Made by a program: the position numbers and the translations under genes. The notes under the pieces are model-generated. The model was not told the origin of the DNA. It was given only the letters and a program-made list of their open reading frames with translations, and searched no databases. Below are positions 8,732-17,404 of a stretch of DNA of 64,000 bases, one piece after another (the stretch's first letter is position 1; the number at the start of each line of letters is the position of its first letter). Source of the DNA: Oerskovia sp042887685 (GTDB taxonomy: Bacteria; Actinomycetota; Actinomycetes; Actinomycetales; Cellulomonadaceae); NCBI RefSeq assembly GCF_042887685.1, contig NZ_JBHVOS010000003.1, positions 171,263 to 235,262 of the forward strand, given 5' to 3'.

Positions 8732-8880
8732 GGAGCCTCCTGTGTTCGCTGTGCTGGTGATGCTCGCTGGGACTCCACTCTGCCACCGTGCCAGGGGACC
8801 CGCGAGACAAGCGCGCCGAGGCGTTCGACACCAGTCGGGCGGCTGGCCGGGGGCACAGGCCGTCGTGTGAGAATGAGGGC

Positions 8881-9420
8881 ATGTTCGCAACCCTCCACAC
8901 CACTGCTGGTGACATCCGCATCGAGCTCCTGCCGAACCACGCGCCCAAGACGGTGGCGAACTTCACCGGTCTGGCGAAGGGCACCACGACGTGGACGGAT
9001 CCCCGTACGGGCGCCGAGAGCAACGCGCCGTTCTACGACGGGCTGATCTTCCACCGCGTGATCCAGGACTTCATGATCCAGGGCGGGTGCCCCCTGGGCA
9101 CCGGGACCGGTGGTCCTGGCTACACGTTCAACGACGAGATCCACCCCGAGCTCCAGTTCGACCGCCCGTACCTGCTGGCCATGGCCAACGCCGGGTCGCG
9201 TCGCAACCCGGTCTCGGGCGAGGTCGAGGGCACCAACGGGTCGCAGTTCTTCATCTCGACGATCCCCACGCCGTGGCTCAACGGCAAGCACACCATCTTC
9301 GGCGAGGTCGCGGACGACGAGTCGCGTGCCGTGGTCGACGCGATCAACACGACGCGGACGCGCCCGGGTGACCGCCCGGTCGACGACATCGTCATCAGCT
9401 CGGTCACCATCGAGGACTGA
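8881..9420 (+). CDS. ppiA: cyclophilin-type peptidyl-prolyl isomerase
   Basis: A cytoplasmic 179-residue cyclophilin that catalyses cis-trans isomerisation at Xaa-Pro bonds. The core motifs are intact: FHRVIQDFMIQGG with the catalytic Arg, TNGSQFFIST, and WLNGKHTIFGEV. There is no signal peptide. The gene is divergent from the coiled-coil membrane protein gene and is followed by the rhomboid protease, as near the origin of other actinobacteria. Confidence 0.95.
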   Translation: MFATLHTTAGDIRIELLPNHAPKTVANFTGLAKGTTTWTDPRTGAESNAPFYDGLIFHRVIQDFMIQGGCPLGTGTGGPGYTFNDEIHPELQFDRPYLLAMANAGSRRNPVSGEVEGTNGSQFFISTIPTPWLNGKHTIFGEVADDESRAVVDAINTTRTRPGDRPVDDIVISSVTIED

Positions 9421-9470
9421 CCATCTCCGTCCCCGCCTTCGGGACACCGGAGCCGGCCCAGCCGGCTCCG

Positions 9471-10304
9471 GTGTGTCCCCGACACCCCGACCGAGTCTCC
9501 TACGTCCGCTGCCAGCGCTGCGGGCGTCCGGCCTGTCCCGAGTGCCAGCGGCCCGCCGCCGTCGGGGTGCAGTGCGTGGACTGTGTGCGGGAGCAGGCAC
9601 GCAGCGCTCCGCGGACCCAGACCGTGCTGGGCGGCACGGTCCGTGGCGGGAGGCCCGTCGTCACGCTGACGATCATCGCCCTGTGCATCGGCAGCTGGTT
9701 GCTCCAGCTCGCGACGGGCGGCGAGTGGACCCAGCAGCTGGCCTTCGCACCCTTCATCGGCGAGGTCGAGCCCTACCGCTTCCTCACCGCCGCGTTCCTC
9801 CACTCCACAGGTGTCTTCCACATCCTGTTCAACATGTACGCGCTGTGGATCACGGGGCCGTTCCTCGAGCAGATGCTCGGGCGGGTGCGGTTCGTCGCGC
9901 TGTACGTGCTCGCGGCGCTCGGCGGGTCCGTCGGGGTCCTGCTCCTGGCCGACCCGGCGACGCAGAGCTGGTACACGGCGGTCGTGGGCGCGTCGGGCGC
10001 GGTCTTCGGGCTCTTCGGAGCGATCCTGCTCGTCCTGCGACGCCTCGGGCGCAACGCGACCCAGATCCTCGTCCTGATCGGGATCAACGTCGCGATCGGC
10101 TTCATCCCGGGCACCAACATCGCGTGGCAGGCGCACCTGGGTGGGCTCGCCGTCGGGCTGATCCTCGGGGCGGGCTACGCCTATGCGCCCAAGACGCGTC
10201 GTACGGCGTGGAGCGTGGGTGTGACCGTTCTCGTCGCGGTCGTCCTGGTGGCGCTCACGGTGCTCAAGTACTCGTCGGTCGCCCCGGGATACGTGGCGTT
10301 CTGA
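9471..10304 (+). CDS. rhomboid family intramembrane serine protease
   Basis: Rhomboids cleave membrane helices with a Ser-His dyad. The 277 residues begin with a zinc-ribbon-like region of paired cysteines (CPRHP, CQRCGRPACPEC, CVDC), then membrane helices. Catalytic features are the HSTGVFHILFNMYALW loop-helix, GASGAVFGLFG with the nucleophile Ser, and the later His in AHLGGLAVGLI. The GTG at 9471 has no clear Shine-Dalgarno. An in-frame CTG at 9417 overlaps the ppiA stop, and an ATC at 9423 lies 7 bases after GAGG, so the true start may be up to 18 codons earlier. Confidence 0.88.
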   Translation: MCPRHPDRVSYVRCQRCGRPACPECQRPAAVGVQCVDCVREQARSAPRTQTVLGGTVRGGRPVVTLTIIALCIGSWLLQLATGGEWTQQLAFAPFIGEVEPYRFLTAAFLHSTGVFHILFNMYALWITGPFLEQMLGRVRFVALYVLAALGGSVGVLLLADPATQSWYTAVVGASGAVFGLFGAILLVLRRLGRNATQILVLIGINVAIGFIPGTNIAWQAHLGGLAVGLILGAGYAYAPKTRRTAWSVGVTVLVAVVLVALTVLKYSSVAPGYVAF

Positions 10305-10324
10305 ACCGACTATCCGACCTCGAA

Positions 10325-10381
10325 TAGTTATCCACAGACTTACTCACACCTGTGGAACTACACCTGTGTAGTTATCCACAG
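10325..10381. promoter_or_regulatory. DnaA-box cluster
   Basis: Two perfect TTATCCACA boxes lie on the plus strand at 10328-10336 and 10372-10380, each within an identical 13-mer TAGTTATCCACAG (10325-10337 and 10369-10381). Between them are two ACACCTGTG repeats (10346-10354, 10360-10368), the first giving an inverted near-match TGTGGAACT at 10351-10359. There is no gene here. It resembles a DnaA-binding or titration site; no dnaA or dnaN is present, so it is not the standard oriC. Confidence 0.65.
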
Positions 10382-10419
10382 GCCCTGTCGGGAAGCGTCT
10401 TGGGAGCGTCGAACGAGCA

Positions 10420-10453
10420 CAGGGTGGGTCCGCAGCACTGCGGACCCACCCTG
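10420..10453. terminator. bidirectional terminator between rhomboid gene and crgA
   Basis: A perfect 16-bp inverted repeat beginning CAGGGTGGGTCCGCAG with a 2-base centre. It serves convergent genes ending at 10304 and 10493. Confidence 0.75.
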
Positions 10454-10492
10454 CACCTCGACCGACGGCGGGCGACGAGCGCCTCCGGTCGG

Positions 10493-10747
10493 CTACTTCC
10501 AACGTGTCGTGAGGACGAAGCCCGCGATGATGAGCGAGAACCCGATCGCCAGGTTCCACTGGTTGATCGCCGGGATCGGCAGCCCCAACCCGTTGCTGGT
10601 GAGGTAGAAGATGACGATCCAGGCCAGACCCAGCAGCATCAGGGAGAGCATGGTCGGGACGAGCCAGCGGGGGTTGCCCGTGTCAGGCTTCTTCACCTGC
10701 GGGGCCTTCACCTTGACTGGCTTCTTGCGAGACTTCGACTCGGGCAC
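10493..10747 (-). CDS. crgA: CrgA, cell division inhibitor/scaffold membrane protein
   Basis: CrgA is a small actinobacterial membrane protein that interacts with FtsZ, FtsQ and penicillin-binding proteins at the septum. The 84 residues comprise a basic N-terminus with VKVKAPQVKKPDTGNPRW, then two membrane helices (LVPTMLSLMLLGLAWIVIFYLTS at about 29-51 and LAIGFSLIIAGFVLTTRW at about 66-83) separated by the family's GLPIPAINQWN loop. It is divergent from the DUF881 gene, as in Mycobacterium. Confidence 0.95.
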   Translation of the reverse strand: MPESKSRKKPVKVKAPQVKKPDTGNPRWLVPTMLSLMLLGLAWIVIFYLTSNGLGLPIPAINQWNLAIGFSLIIAGFVLTTRWK

Positions 10748-10922
10748 GAGAGCTGGCTCCTGTCCTCGGTATGCGTGGTCCTGGCACGGGAGCCGTGCAG
10801 GAGCTGTGTCGGGTGGGACGAAGCGGCGCTGCGCGACGTCGTGAACGGCAACGCCATTCGACGTCTAGCGTAGTGGGCGGACACAATGGCCGTGTGCACG
10901 GTGACCGGAGGGGAGTCAGGGA

Positions 10923-11759
10923 ATGAGCCAGGACGACCGGAGCCTCGACGCGCCCCGACGCGACGGCCAGGACGACGGCAGGCCGGAGTCGTCCGCAGAC
11001 CGTGACGCTCCCGCGGCGACCACCCCCCCGATCTCCCGTGGACGACGCATCCGCTCGGGCGTCACGGTCCTCCTGGTGCTCGCGCTGTCCGGGCTCATGT
11101 TCACGGCGAGCGCCAAGCTCGCCCGCAACCAGGACGGGCGCCACCCCCAGAACCTGACCGACCTCGTGCAGAACGAGGAGCGCCGCGTCGAGACCATGAC
11201 CGGGCAGGTCGTCGACCTCGAGGCCGAGGTGACGGCCCTGGCCCAGGACCTCGCTCCGGCAGAGCTGACCTCCCCCGAGGTGGCCGTGAACACGGGCATC
11301 GTGGCCGGCTCGGTGCCCGTCACCGGACCCGGCCTCAGCGTGACCCTCGACGACGCCCCGCCCACCCATCAGTCCCGGAGCGCCAACGTCGACGACCTGG
11401 TCGTCCACCAGCAGGACCTGCAGGAGGTCATCAACGCCCTCTGGGCCGGCGGTGCCGAGGCCATGACCCTCCAGGGCCAGCGCGTGACCCCGACCACCGC
11501 GTTCCGCTGCGTCGGCAACGTGCTCAACCTGCACGGACGTGTCTTCTCGCCGCCGTACGTCGTCTCGGCCATCGGGGACGCCTCGGCGCTCCAGGCCTCG
11601 CTCGACCGTTCGCCCGCGATCGGCATCTACCAGGAGTACGTCGACGCGTACGGGCTCGGGTGGAAGGTCGAGAAGTCGTCCTCGATGGACATCCCCGCCT
11701 TCGAGGGCGCCACCGACCTGCGGTACGCGCGCGTGCCGGGCACGAAGGACCAGGCGTGA
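10923..11759 (+). CDS. DUF881 family membrane-anchored protein
   Basis: A 278-residue protein with a cytoplasmic charged N-terminus (1-44), one membrane helix at about 45-65 (GVTVLLVLALSGLMFTASA), an extracellular coiled segment and a DUF881 domain. Family landmarks include TGPGLSVTLDD, VDDLVVHQQDLQEVINALWAGGAEAM and the INGQR-like LQGQRVTPTTAFRCVGN. DUF881 proteins recur beside crgA and class E sortases in actinobacterial division clusters; the biochemical role is unknown. GGAGG precedes the ATG and the stop overlaps the sortase start. Confidence 0.87.
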   Translation: MSQDDRSLDAPRRDGQDDGRPESSADRDAPAATTPPISRGRRIRSGVTVLLVLALSGLMFTASAKLARNQDGRHPQNLTDLVQNEERRVETMTGQVVDLEAEVTALAQDLAPAELTSPEVAVNTGIVAGSVPVTGPGLSVTLDDAPPTHQSRSANVDDLVVHQQDLQEVINALWAGGAEAMTLQGQRVTPTTAFRCVGNVLNLHGRVFSPPYVVSAIGDASALQASLDRSPAIGIYQEYVDAYGLGWKVEKSSSMDIPAFEGATDLRYARVPGTKDQA

Positions 11760-12637
11760 CGGCGTCGTCGGGCCCCGTGCGCCACGTCCGACCCGAGCCC
11801 GGCAACCGCCCTCGCGCGCGCCGCGGCGCCGCGTCGACCGTCGCCGGGATCCTCGGCGAGGTCCTCATCACCGTGGGCGTCCTCCTCGGGCTGTTCGTCG
11901 TCTGGCAGCTCTGGTGGACCGACGTCCAAGGAGCCCGCGAGCAGGCCGAGGTCCTGCAGAGCATGGGCTGGGAGGTTCCCTCGGACGAGGCCGTCGACGT
12001 CCGGCGTGACGAACCGCCGGTCGCCGAGCAGCCCGCCGTCGGCGACGTGTTCGGACAGCTCTTCGTCCCGCGCTGGGACGACGCGGTCATCCCCCTCGCG
12101 CAGGGGACGGACAAGCGCACGATCCTCGACAAGGCGATGGCCGGCCACTACCCCGAGACGGCCATGCCGGGAGCCGTGGGCAACTTCTCGCTCGCCGCGC
12201 ACCGCATGACGTACGGCGCACCCTTCCATCGCGTCGAGGAGCTCGAGGTGGGCGACCCGCTCGTGGTCCGCTCGAACGACACCTGGTACGTCTACCGCGT
12301 GACCGAGGGCTTCGTCGTCCAGCCGAACCAGGTCGAGGTCATCGCACCCGTCCCCGGCCAGCCGGGCGTCGAACCGACGCAGCGCTTCCTGACCCTCACG
12401 ACGTGCCACCCGATCGGCCTGAACTCCCTGCGGGAGCGGTTCATCGTGCACGCCGAGCTCGACTACTGGCTGCCCGTCGCCGACGGTCTGCCACCCGACC
12501 TCGTGGGCCACGTGCCCGCCGACCTCGCTGCGGCCCCCCCGGAGGCCGCGGCAGGTACCGAGGGAGCTGCTCCCGCGGACCTCGCAGGAGCGCTCTCCGT
12601 GGACACCGTGACCGGCCCGACGAACGGGGGACGATGA
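11756..12637 (+). CDS. srtE: class E sortase
   Basis: Sortases cleave cell-wall sorting signals and attach proteins to peptidoglycan; class E enzymes in actinobacteria prefer LAXTG signals. The 293 residues contain an N-terminal membrane helix (about 27-50, ending VVWQLWW) and a catalytic domain with H149 (SLAAHRMT), C217 (TLTTCHP) and Arg at R226/R228 (LRERF). The C-terminal 40 residues are Ala/Pro-rich. The GTG start overlaps the DUF881 stop as GTGA. No LAXTG-type substrate is evident among the secreted proteins of this window. Confidence 0.92.
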   Translation: MTASSGPVRHVRPEPGNRPRARRGAASTVAGILGEVLITVGVLLGLFVVWQLWWTDVQGAREQAEVLQSMGWEVPSDEAVDVRRDEPPVAEQPAVGDVFGQLFVPRWDDAVIPLAQGTDKRTILDKAMAGHYPETAMPGAVGNFSLAAHRMTYGAPFHRVEELEVGDPLVVRSNDTWYVYRVTEGFVVQPNQVEVIAPVPGQPGVEPTQRFLTLTTCHPIGLNSLRERFIVHAELDYWLPVADGLPPDLVGHVPADLAAAPPEAAAGTEGAAPADLAGALSVDTVTGPTNGGR

Positions 12638-12804
12638 TGTACGGAGCGCTCTGGCGAGTGCTGCCAGGTCCGGCGTGGCTCCGGGTGCTGCTGCTGCTCG
12701 TCCTCGCGGCGGCAGTGGTGCTCGTGTGCTTCGAGTGGCTCTTCCCGATCGTCGCCGAGTACATGCCGTTCAACGAAACGACCGTCGAAGGAACAGGTGG
12801 GTAA
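12634..12804 (+). CDS. small single-helix membrane protein
   Basis: A 56-residue protein with one membrane helix (LRVLLLLVLAAAVVLVCFEWLFPIV) and a short tail ending MPFNETTVEGTGG. Its ATG overlaps the sortase stop (ATGATG), and the next gene begins a few bases after its stop. Similar short proteins lie between the sortase and the amidotransferase gene in related actinobacteria. The function is unknown. Confidence 0.75.
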   Translation: MMYGALWRVLPGPAWLRVLLLLVLAAAVVLVCFEWLFPIVAEYMPFNETTVEGTGG

Positions 12805-12808
12805 GGGA

Positions 12809-13456
12809 ATGGTCCGCATCCTCGTCGTGGACAACTACGACTCGTTCGTCTACACGATCGTGGGGTACCTGAACCAGCTGGGTGCCCGCACGGTCGTCGT
12901 GCGCAACGACGCCGTCCCCGCCGTGGGAGCGGACGGCCGGTTCCGGGACGACGACGGCGCGTTCGACGGAGTCCTCGTGTCGCCCGGTCCCGGCACCCCC
13001 GCCGAGGCAGGGCAGAGCGAGGAGGTCATCCGGGCCTGCGCCGCCTCGCGCACGCCGATGCTCGGGGTCTGCCTCGGGCACCAGGCGCTCGCCGAGGTCT
13101 ACGGGGCGACCGTGACTCACGCACCCGAGCTCATGCACGGCAAGACCAGCCTGGTCGAGCACGAGGACACGGGCGTGCTGGCGGGCCTCCCCTCGCCGTT
13201 CACCGCGACGCGCTACCACTCGCTCGCGGTCGTCCCCGAGACGGTTCCCGCCGAGCTGGTCGTCACGGCCGCGACGGAGAGCGGGGTCGTCATGGCCCTC
13301 CAGCACCGTGACCTCCCGCTGCACGGCGTCCAGTTCCACCCCGAGTCGGTCCTGACCGAGGGTGGGCACCGGCTCCTCGCGAACTGGCTCACGCTGTGCG
13401 GGGCGCCGGACGCCGTCGCGCACTCGAAGGGCCTCGCGCCGCTCGTGCGTCGCTGA
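12809..13456 (+). CDS. trpG: anthranilate/aminodeoxychorismate synthase glutaminase subunit
   Basis: A 215-residue class I glutamine amidotransferase that passes ammonia to chorismate for anthranilate or aminodeoxychorismate synthesis. The catalytic triad is visible: C88 in LGVCLGHQA and the His-Glu pair in VQFHPES; the N-terminal ILVVDNYDSFVYT is typical. I chose ATG 12809, which follows AGGTGGG by 8 bases; a GTG at 12797 would add four residues. No synthase large subunit is nearby, so the partner cannot be told. The same gene precedes pknB in Mycobacterium tuberculosis, where it is called trpG. Confidence 0.88.
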   Translation: MVRILVVDNYDSFVYTIVGYLNQLGARTVVVRNDAVPAVGADGRFRDDDGAFDGVLVSPGPGTPAEAGQSEEVIRACAASRTPMLGVCLGHQALAEVYGATVTHAPELMHGKTSLVEHEDTGVLAGLPSPFTATRYHSLAVVPETVPAELVVTAATESGVVMALQHRDLPLHGVQFHPESVLTEGGHRLLANWLTLCGAPDAVAHSKGLAPLVRR

Positions 13457-13545
13457 CGGGCCCGCTGAGGGTCCAGAACGAGGGCGTTCAGGGCCGGACG
13501 GGTCCTCGAGCGTCGGCCGATGTGCGGCCGCGAGCCTGGGAAGAA

Positions 13546-13587
13546 CGCGGGAGGGCCCGGCACCGCATGGTGCCGGGCCCTCCCGCG
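13546..13587. terminator. bidirectional terminator between trpG and pknB
   Basis: A perfect 19-bp stem (left arm CGCGGGAGGGCCCGGCACC) with a GCAT loop, between convergent genes. Confidence 0.85.
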
Positions 13588-13615
13588 TCGCTGTCCTAGG
13601 GCTCGTGACGGGACG

Positions 13616-15670
13616 TCACGGGGTCGGGTTCCCGCCGCCCCCGCCGCCGCCGTTGCCGCCGCCGGGCGGGCCGCTCGAGACCACGATGTCGACCTTGTCG
13701 CCGACCTCCAGGACGGCGTCCTTGCCAGGGTTCGTCGAGATGACGTTCCCCTTGGGGACGGAAGCCGACTCCTTCTCGGTGACGTTGCCCGAGTTGAGTC
13801 CCGCCCCCCCGAGCAGCTCCTTGGCCTCGTCGAGCGACTTGCCCACCATGTCCGGCACGTTCGTCATCTCCGGACCCGTCGGCGCGGGCGCCTTGGCGAT
13901 GGTCAGCGTGACCTTCTGGCCCTGCTTGCCCGGGCCCGCACCAGGGTTCTGCTTGATGACCGTGCCGGCGGTCTTGGTGCTCTCCTCCTCGATGATCGCG
14001 TACGAGAGGTCGATGTCGTCGAGAGCCTTCTCCGCGTCGGCCTGAGGAAGGCCGAGCAGGTCGGGGATGCTGATTAGCCCGCTCGAGATGAAGATCTTGA
14101 CCGACGAACCGGCCGGGGCGCTCGCGTTGGCTGCGGGGTCGGTCCGGGTGACGAGCCCCTTCTTCACGGTGCCGTTGTCCTCCTGGTCGACGGTCGGGTC
14201 GACCGCGAGACCGGCACCCTCGATCTCGGCACGGGCCTGCTCCTGGGAGAGACCTGCGACGTTCGGGACGATCACGGCGTCCGGGCCTGCCGAGAAGTAC
14301 ACCGTGACCTCGGTGCCCTCCTCCACGGACTCGCCGCTCGCAGGGTTCGAGCTGACGAAGACGTCCTTGGGGAGATCCGAGTCCTGGTCGATCGCCTTGA
14401 GGAACTTCAGCCCCACGGCGTCGAGCGCCTGCTCGGCCTGCTCCGGGGTCGTGGTCGCGCTGAAGGTGGGGACGGTGACCGTCTCCGGCTCGGCGGGCTT
14501 CTGGTTGAGCAGGATCATGGCGATGATCGCGGCGATCGCGACCACGCCCACCGCGATGAGCGCCCACATGAGGCCGCGCTTCTTGCCCGACCCCTCGTCG
14601 TCCGGCTCTCCCTCGGCGAGCGGCCCACCGGGCTGGCCCGGGGGGACGGCTGCGGGGACGCCGGTGGTCTCCCAAGGGTTCGGCGGGCCCGCGACGGCAG
14701 GGCTCATGACCTGCGTCGCGTTCTCGAGGGGGCCCTGCACCTGGGTCGCGGCGAGAGCTGCCCCGGCGGCGGCAGCCGCCGCGACGCCGAGCGCGGGCGC
14801 GGTGATGTGCCCGCCACGGACCGCGTTCTCCAGGTCGTTGCGGAACTCGGCGGCGCTGCTGTAGCGGGCCGTGCGCTCCTTGGCGAGCGCCTTGAGCGTG
14901 ATGCGGTCCAGGACCTCGGGGACGTCGGGGGCGAGGTCGCTGGGCTTCGCAGGGGCCTCGCGCACGTGCTGGTACGCCACGGCGACCGGGGAGTCCCCGA
15001 TGAACGGCGGGCGTCCTGTGAGGAGCTCGAAGAGCAGGCATCCCGTGGAGTACAGGTCGCTGCGCGCGTCGACCGTCTCGCCGCGGGCCTGCTCGGGAGA
15101 CAGGTACTGCGCGGTGCCGATCACGGCGTGCGTCTGCGTCATGGTCGCCGCGGAGTCCGCGACGGCCCGGGCGATGCCGAAGTCCATGACCTTGACGGCA
15201 CCCGTCGGGGTGATCATCACGTTGGCCGGCTTGATGTCGCGGTGCACGATGCCGGCGTGGTGCGAGTACTCGAGGGCCGACAGCACGCCGGCGGTGATCT
15301 CGATCGCCTCGTCGATCGGGACGGCCTGGCCGTCGCCGAGGATGTCGCGGACCGTGTGCCCCTCGACGTACTCCATGACGATGAACGGCACGTGCGCCGT
15401 CGCGCCGCCGGGCTCGACGTGGGTGTCCTCACCCGTGTCGTAGACCGCGACGATCGCGGGGTGGTTCAGCGCCGCTGCGGCCTGCGCCTCCCGGCGGAAC
15501 CGGGCCAGGAACGACGGGTCGCGCGCGAGGTCCGAGCGCAGGATCTTGATCGCCACGGTCCGTCCGAGACGGGTGTCGTGGCCGATGTGCACCTCGGCCA
15601 TACCGCCTCGGCCGATGAGCTCACCGACCTCGTACCGGCCGGCAAGTACCCGGGGAGCGTTGTCCACCAC
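13616..15670 (-). CDS. pknB: Ser/Thr protein kinase PknB with four PASTA repeats
   Basis: PknB senses peptidoglycan fragments through extracellular PASTA repeats and phosphorylates division and wall-synthesis proteins. In 684 residues, the kinase domain (about 13-280) has Gly-loop IGRGGMAEV, Lys42, HRD at 143-145, DFG and the activation loop ending GTAQYLSPEQ. An Ala-rich juxtamembrane stretch, a membrane helix (LMWALIAVGVVAIAAIIAMILL), four PASTA units and a Gly-rich tail (GGGNGGGGGGG) follow. The GTG abuts the pknA stop. It is the last gene of the operon. Confidence 0.97.
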   Translation of the reverse strand: MVDNAPRVLAGRYEVGELIGRGGMAEVHIGHDTRLGRTVAIKILRSDLARDPSFLARFRREAQAAAALNHPAIVAVYDTGEDTHVEPGGATAHVPFIVMEYVEGHTVRDILGDGQAVPIDEAIEITAGVLSALEYSHHAGIVHRDIKPANVMITPTGAVKVMDFGIARAVADSAATMTQTHAVIGTAQYLSPEQARGETVDARSDLYSTGCLLFELLTGRPPFIGDSPVAVAYQHVREAPAKPSDLAPDVPEVLDRITLKALAKERTARYSSAAEFRNDLENAVRGGHITAPALGVAAAAAAGAALAATQVQGPLENATQVMSPAVAGPPNPWETTGVPAAVPPGQPGGPLAEGEPDDEGSGKKRGLMWALIAVGVVAIAAIIAMILLNQKPAEPETVTVPTFSATTTPEQAEQALDAVGLKFLKAIDQDSDLPKDVFVSSNPASGESVEEGTEVTVYFSAGPDAVIVPNVAGLSQEQARAEIEGAGLAVDPTVDQEDNGTVKKGLVTRTDPAANASAPAGSSVKIFISSGLISIPDLLGLPQADAEKALDDIDLSYAIIEEESTKTAGTVIKQNPGAGPGKQGQKVTLTIAKAPAPTGPEMTNVPDMVGKSLDEAKELLGGAGLNSGNVTEKESASVPKGNVISTNPGKDAVLEVGDKVDIVVSSGPPGGGNGGGGGGGNPTP

Positions 15671-17404
15671 TTAGGAGTCCTTCGATGTCGTCGGGGCCGA
15701 GGACCCAGAGGGACCCGGCACAGTACTGAGCATCATCCCATCGTCGGACGTCAGGTCCGGGGACGAATGCAACGATCTGGTCACGTTCGGGGCGGAACCG
15801 GCCCCCTCGGAGCGTTCGTCGCCGCCTCCCACGAGCGTCGCGACGAGCACGACCAGCAGGAGCCCGAGGAGCGCGAGGAGCGGCCACGAGAAGCCCTTGG
15901 CGAACCCGCCGATCCGCTGGCCGGTCGTGGTCGACGTCCTGACGGGCGGCGCGTCCTGGGACGCACGCCGCCGCTCGGCGCGGGTGACCCCTGCGGAAGC
16001 CGCCCGGTCGGGGCCACCCTGCACCGAGGTGCGCGACGGCGTCGGGCGGGAGTCGACGCGACGCGGACGTGCCGCCGGCGCACCACCGTGCAGATCCCGC
16101 CGCGGCGGGTATGAGCGCGGTGCGTCCGCGGGGTCCGCCGCAGCAGCGGTCGACGCGCGTTCCCACGGGAGCGCTGTCGGCTCGGCCGGATCGGGCACGG
16201 GAGGCGCGGGAGGCGGAGGCGGAGGAGGGGGGAAGGCCTGGCCGTCGAAGACGGGCGTGCCCGGGGGCGCGGTCGGCGCGCTCGGGGCCGCCGCCGCGGA
16301 CGCCGCCGACGGCGCGGAGAGCGCCGAGCGGCCCGTCTGGGCGGAGTACCCGGAGGGGGCGGAGTAGCCCGACTGGGCCGGGTAGCCGGACTGGGCGGAC
16401 AGCGCGGAGTCCTGCGACCGCGGGGTCGAGATCGTGGGCAGCGGGCGCGACCGCAGCTCCTCGGGGATCTCGAGCGGGGTCGGCGAGCTCGGCGGCGGTG
16501 CGGCGCCGTGGCGGGCGGGCTGCGCGCGACGAGACCGACGCGACGGGCCGCCCGCACGGGCGGTAGCCCCCCAGGGGTCGCGCGCGATGGTCTCCGCGAG
16601 GTCGTCGAGCGTCTGTGCGAGCGCCGATGCCGGCATGGGCCGCGCCTTGGGGTCCTTCGCGAGCATCGCGTAGATGAGCGAGGCGAGCGACGGGTGTACG
16701 TGCGCGGGCAGCGGCGGCACCTTCTCGTTGACGTGCGCGACCGCGATGTCCACGGGGGTCGACCCGGTGAACGGCCTGTTCCCGGCCACCGACTCGTACG
16801 CCACGATCCCCAGCGCGTACACGTCCGAGGCACCTGTAGCGGCCTGCCCGATCGCCTGCTCGGGCGACAGGTACTGGGCCGTGCCCATGACCATGCCCGT
16901 CGCCGTCATGGGGATCTGGTTCGCGGCCAGGGAGACGCCGAAGTCGGTGATCTTCACGACGCCGCGGGGCTCGAGCAGGATGTTGCCGGGCTTCACGTCG
17001 CGGTGCACCACACCCGCGACGTGCGCGGCGTGCAGCGCCCGGGCGGTCTGCGCCAGGATGGGCAGGAGCTTGGACGGCATGAGGACGGGCTCGCGCTCCA
17101 GGAGGTCGGCCATGGGCTCACCCATGACGAGCTCCATGACCAGGTAGCCCGACTGGTTCTGCTCGCCGTAGTCGTACATCTGGGCGATGTTCGGGTGCGA
17201 CAGCGCGGCGCTGTTGCGCGCCTCGGTGCGCAGGCGCTCCAGGAAGTCCTCGTTGCCCGCGTACTCCTCACGGAGGAGCTTGACGGCGACCTCACGGCCG
17301 AGCGCGCGGTCGTTCGCGACCCACACCTCGCCCATGCCGCCGATCGCGATGCGGCGGACGAGGCGGTAGCGGTCGCCCAGGGCGAGCCCTTCCACGGGCC
17401 TCAC
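15671..17404 (-). CDS. pknA: Ser/Thr protein kinase PknA
   Basis: PknA is the second essential Ser/Thr kinase of the division operon, regulating shape and wall synthesis. The kinase domain occupies about residues 9-275: IAIGGMGEVWVAND, AVKLL, HRDVKPGN, DFGVS and GTAQYLSPEQ. A Pro/Ser/Ala-rich linker with repeated YSAQSGY-like units and a poly-Pro run follows, then one membrane helix (WPLLALLGLLLVVLVATLVGG) and a short extracytoplasmic tail without PASTA repeats. I placed the start at GTG 17404, overlapping the pbpA stop as GTGA; GTG 17395 is an alternative. Confidence 0.95.
   Translation of the reverse strand: MRPVEGLALGDRYRLVRRIAIGGMGEVWVANDRALGREVAVKLLREEYAGNEDFLERLRTEARNSAALSHPNIAQMYDYGEQNQSGYLVMELVMGEPMADLLEREPVLMPSKLLPILAQTARALHAAHVAGVVHRDVKPGNILLEPRGVVKITDFGVSLAANQIPMTATGMVMGTAQYLSPEQAIGQAATGASDVYALGIVAYESVAGNRPFTGSTPVDIAVAHVNEKVPPLPAHVHPSLASLIYAMLAKDPKARPMPASALAQTLDDLAETIARDPWGATARAGGPSRRSRRAQPARHGAAPPPSSPTPLEIPEELRSRPLPTISTPRSQDSALSAQSGYPAQSGYSAPSGYSAQTGRSALSAPSAASAAAAPSAPTAPPGTPVFDGQAFPPPPPPPPAPPVPDPAEPTALPWERASTAAAADPADAPRSYPPRRDLHGGAPAARPRRVDSRPTPSRTSVQGGPDRAASAGVTRAERRRASQDAPPVRTSTTTGQRIGGFAKGFSWPLLALLGLLLVVLVATLVGGGDERSEGAGSAPNVTRSLHSSPDLTSDDGMMLSTVPGPSGSSAPTTSKDS

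Noticed and set aside
8732..8890. A 53-residue upstream extension of the coiled-coil membrane protein
   Set aside because: The extension would overlap the ppiA start, whereas the ATG at 8731 has a strong AGGAGG.
10325..10381. The chromosomal replication origin
   Set aside because: Only two perfect boxes occur, there is no AT-rich unwinding region, and dnaA/dnaN are absent; oriC should lie to the left of recF.
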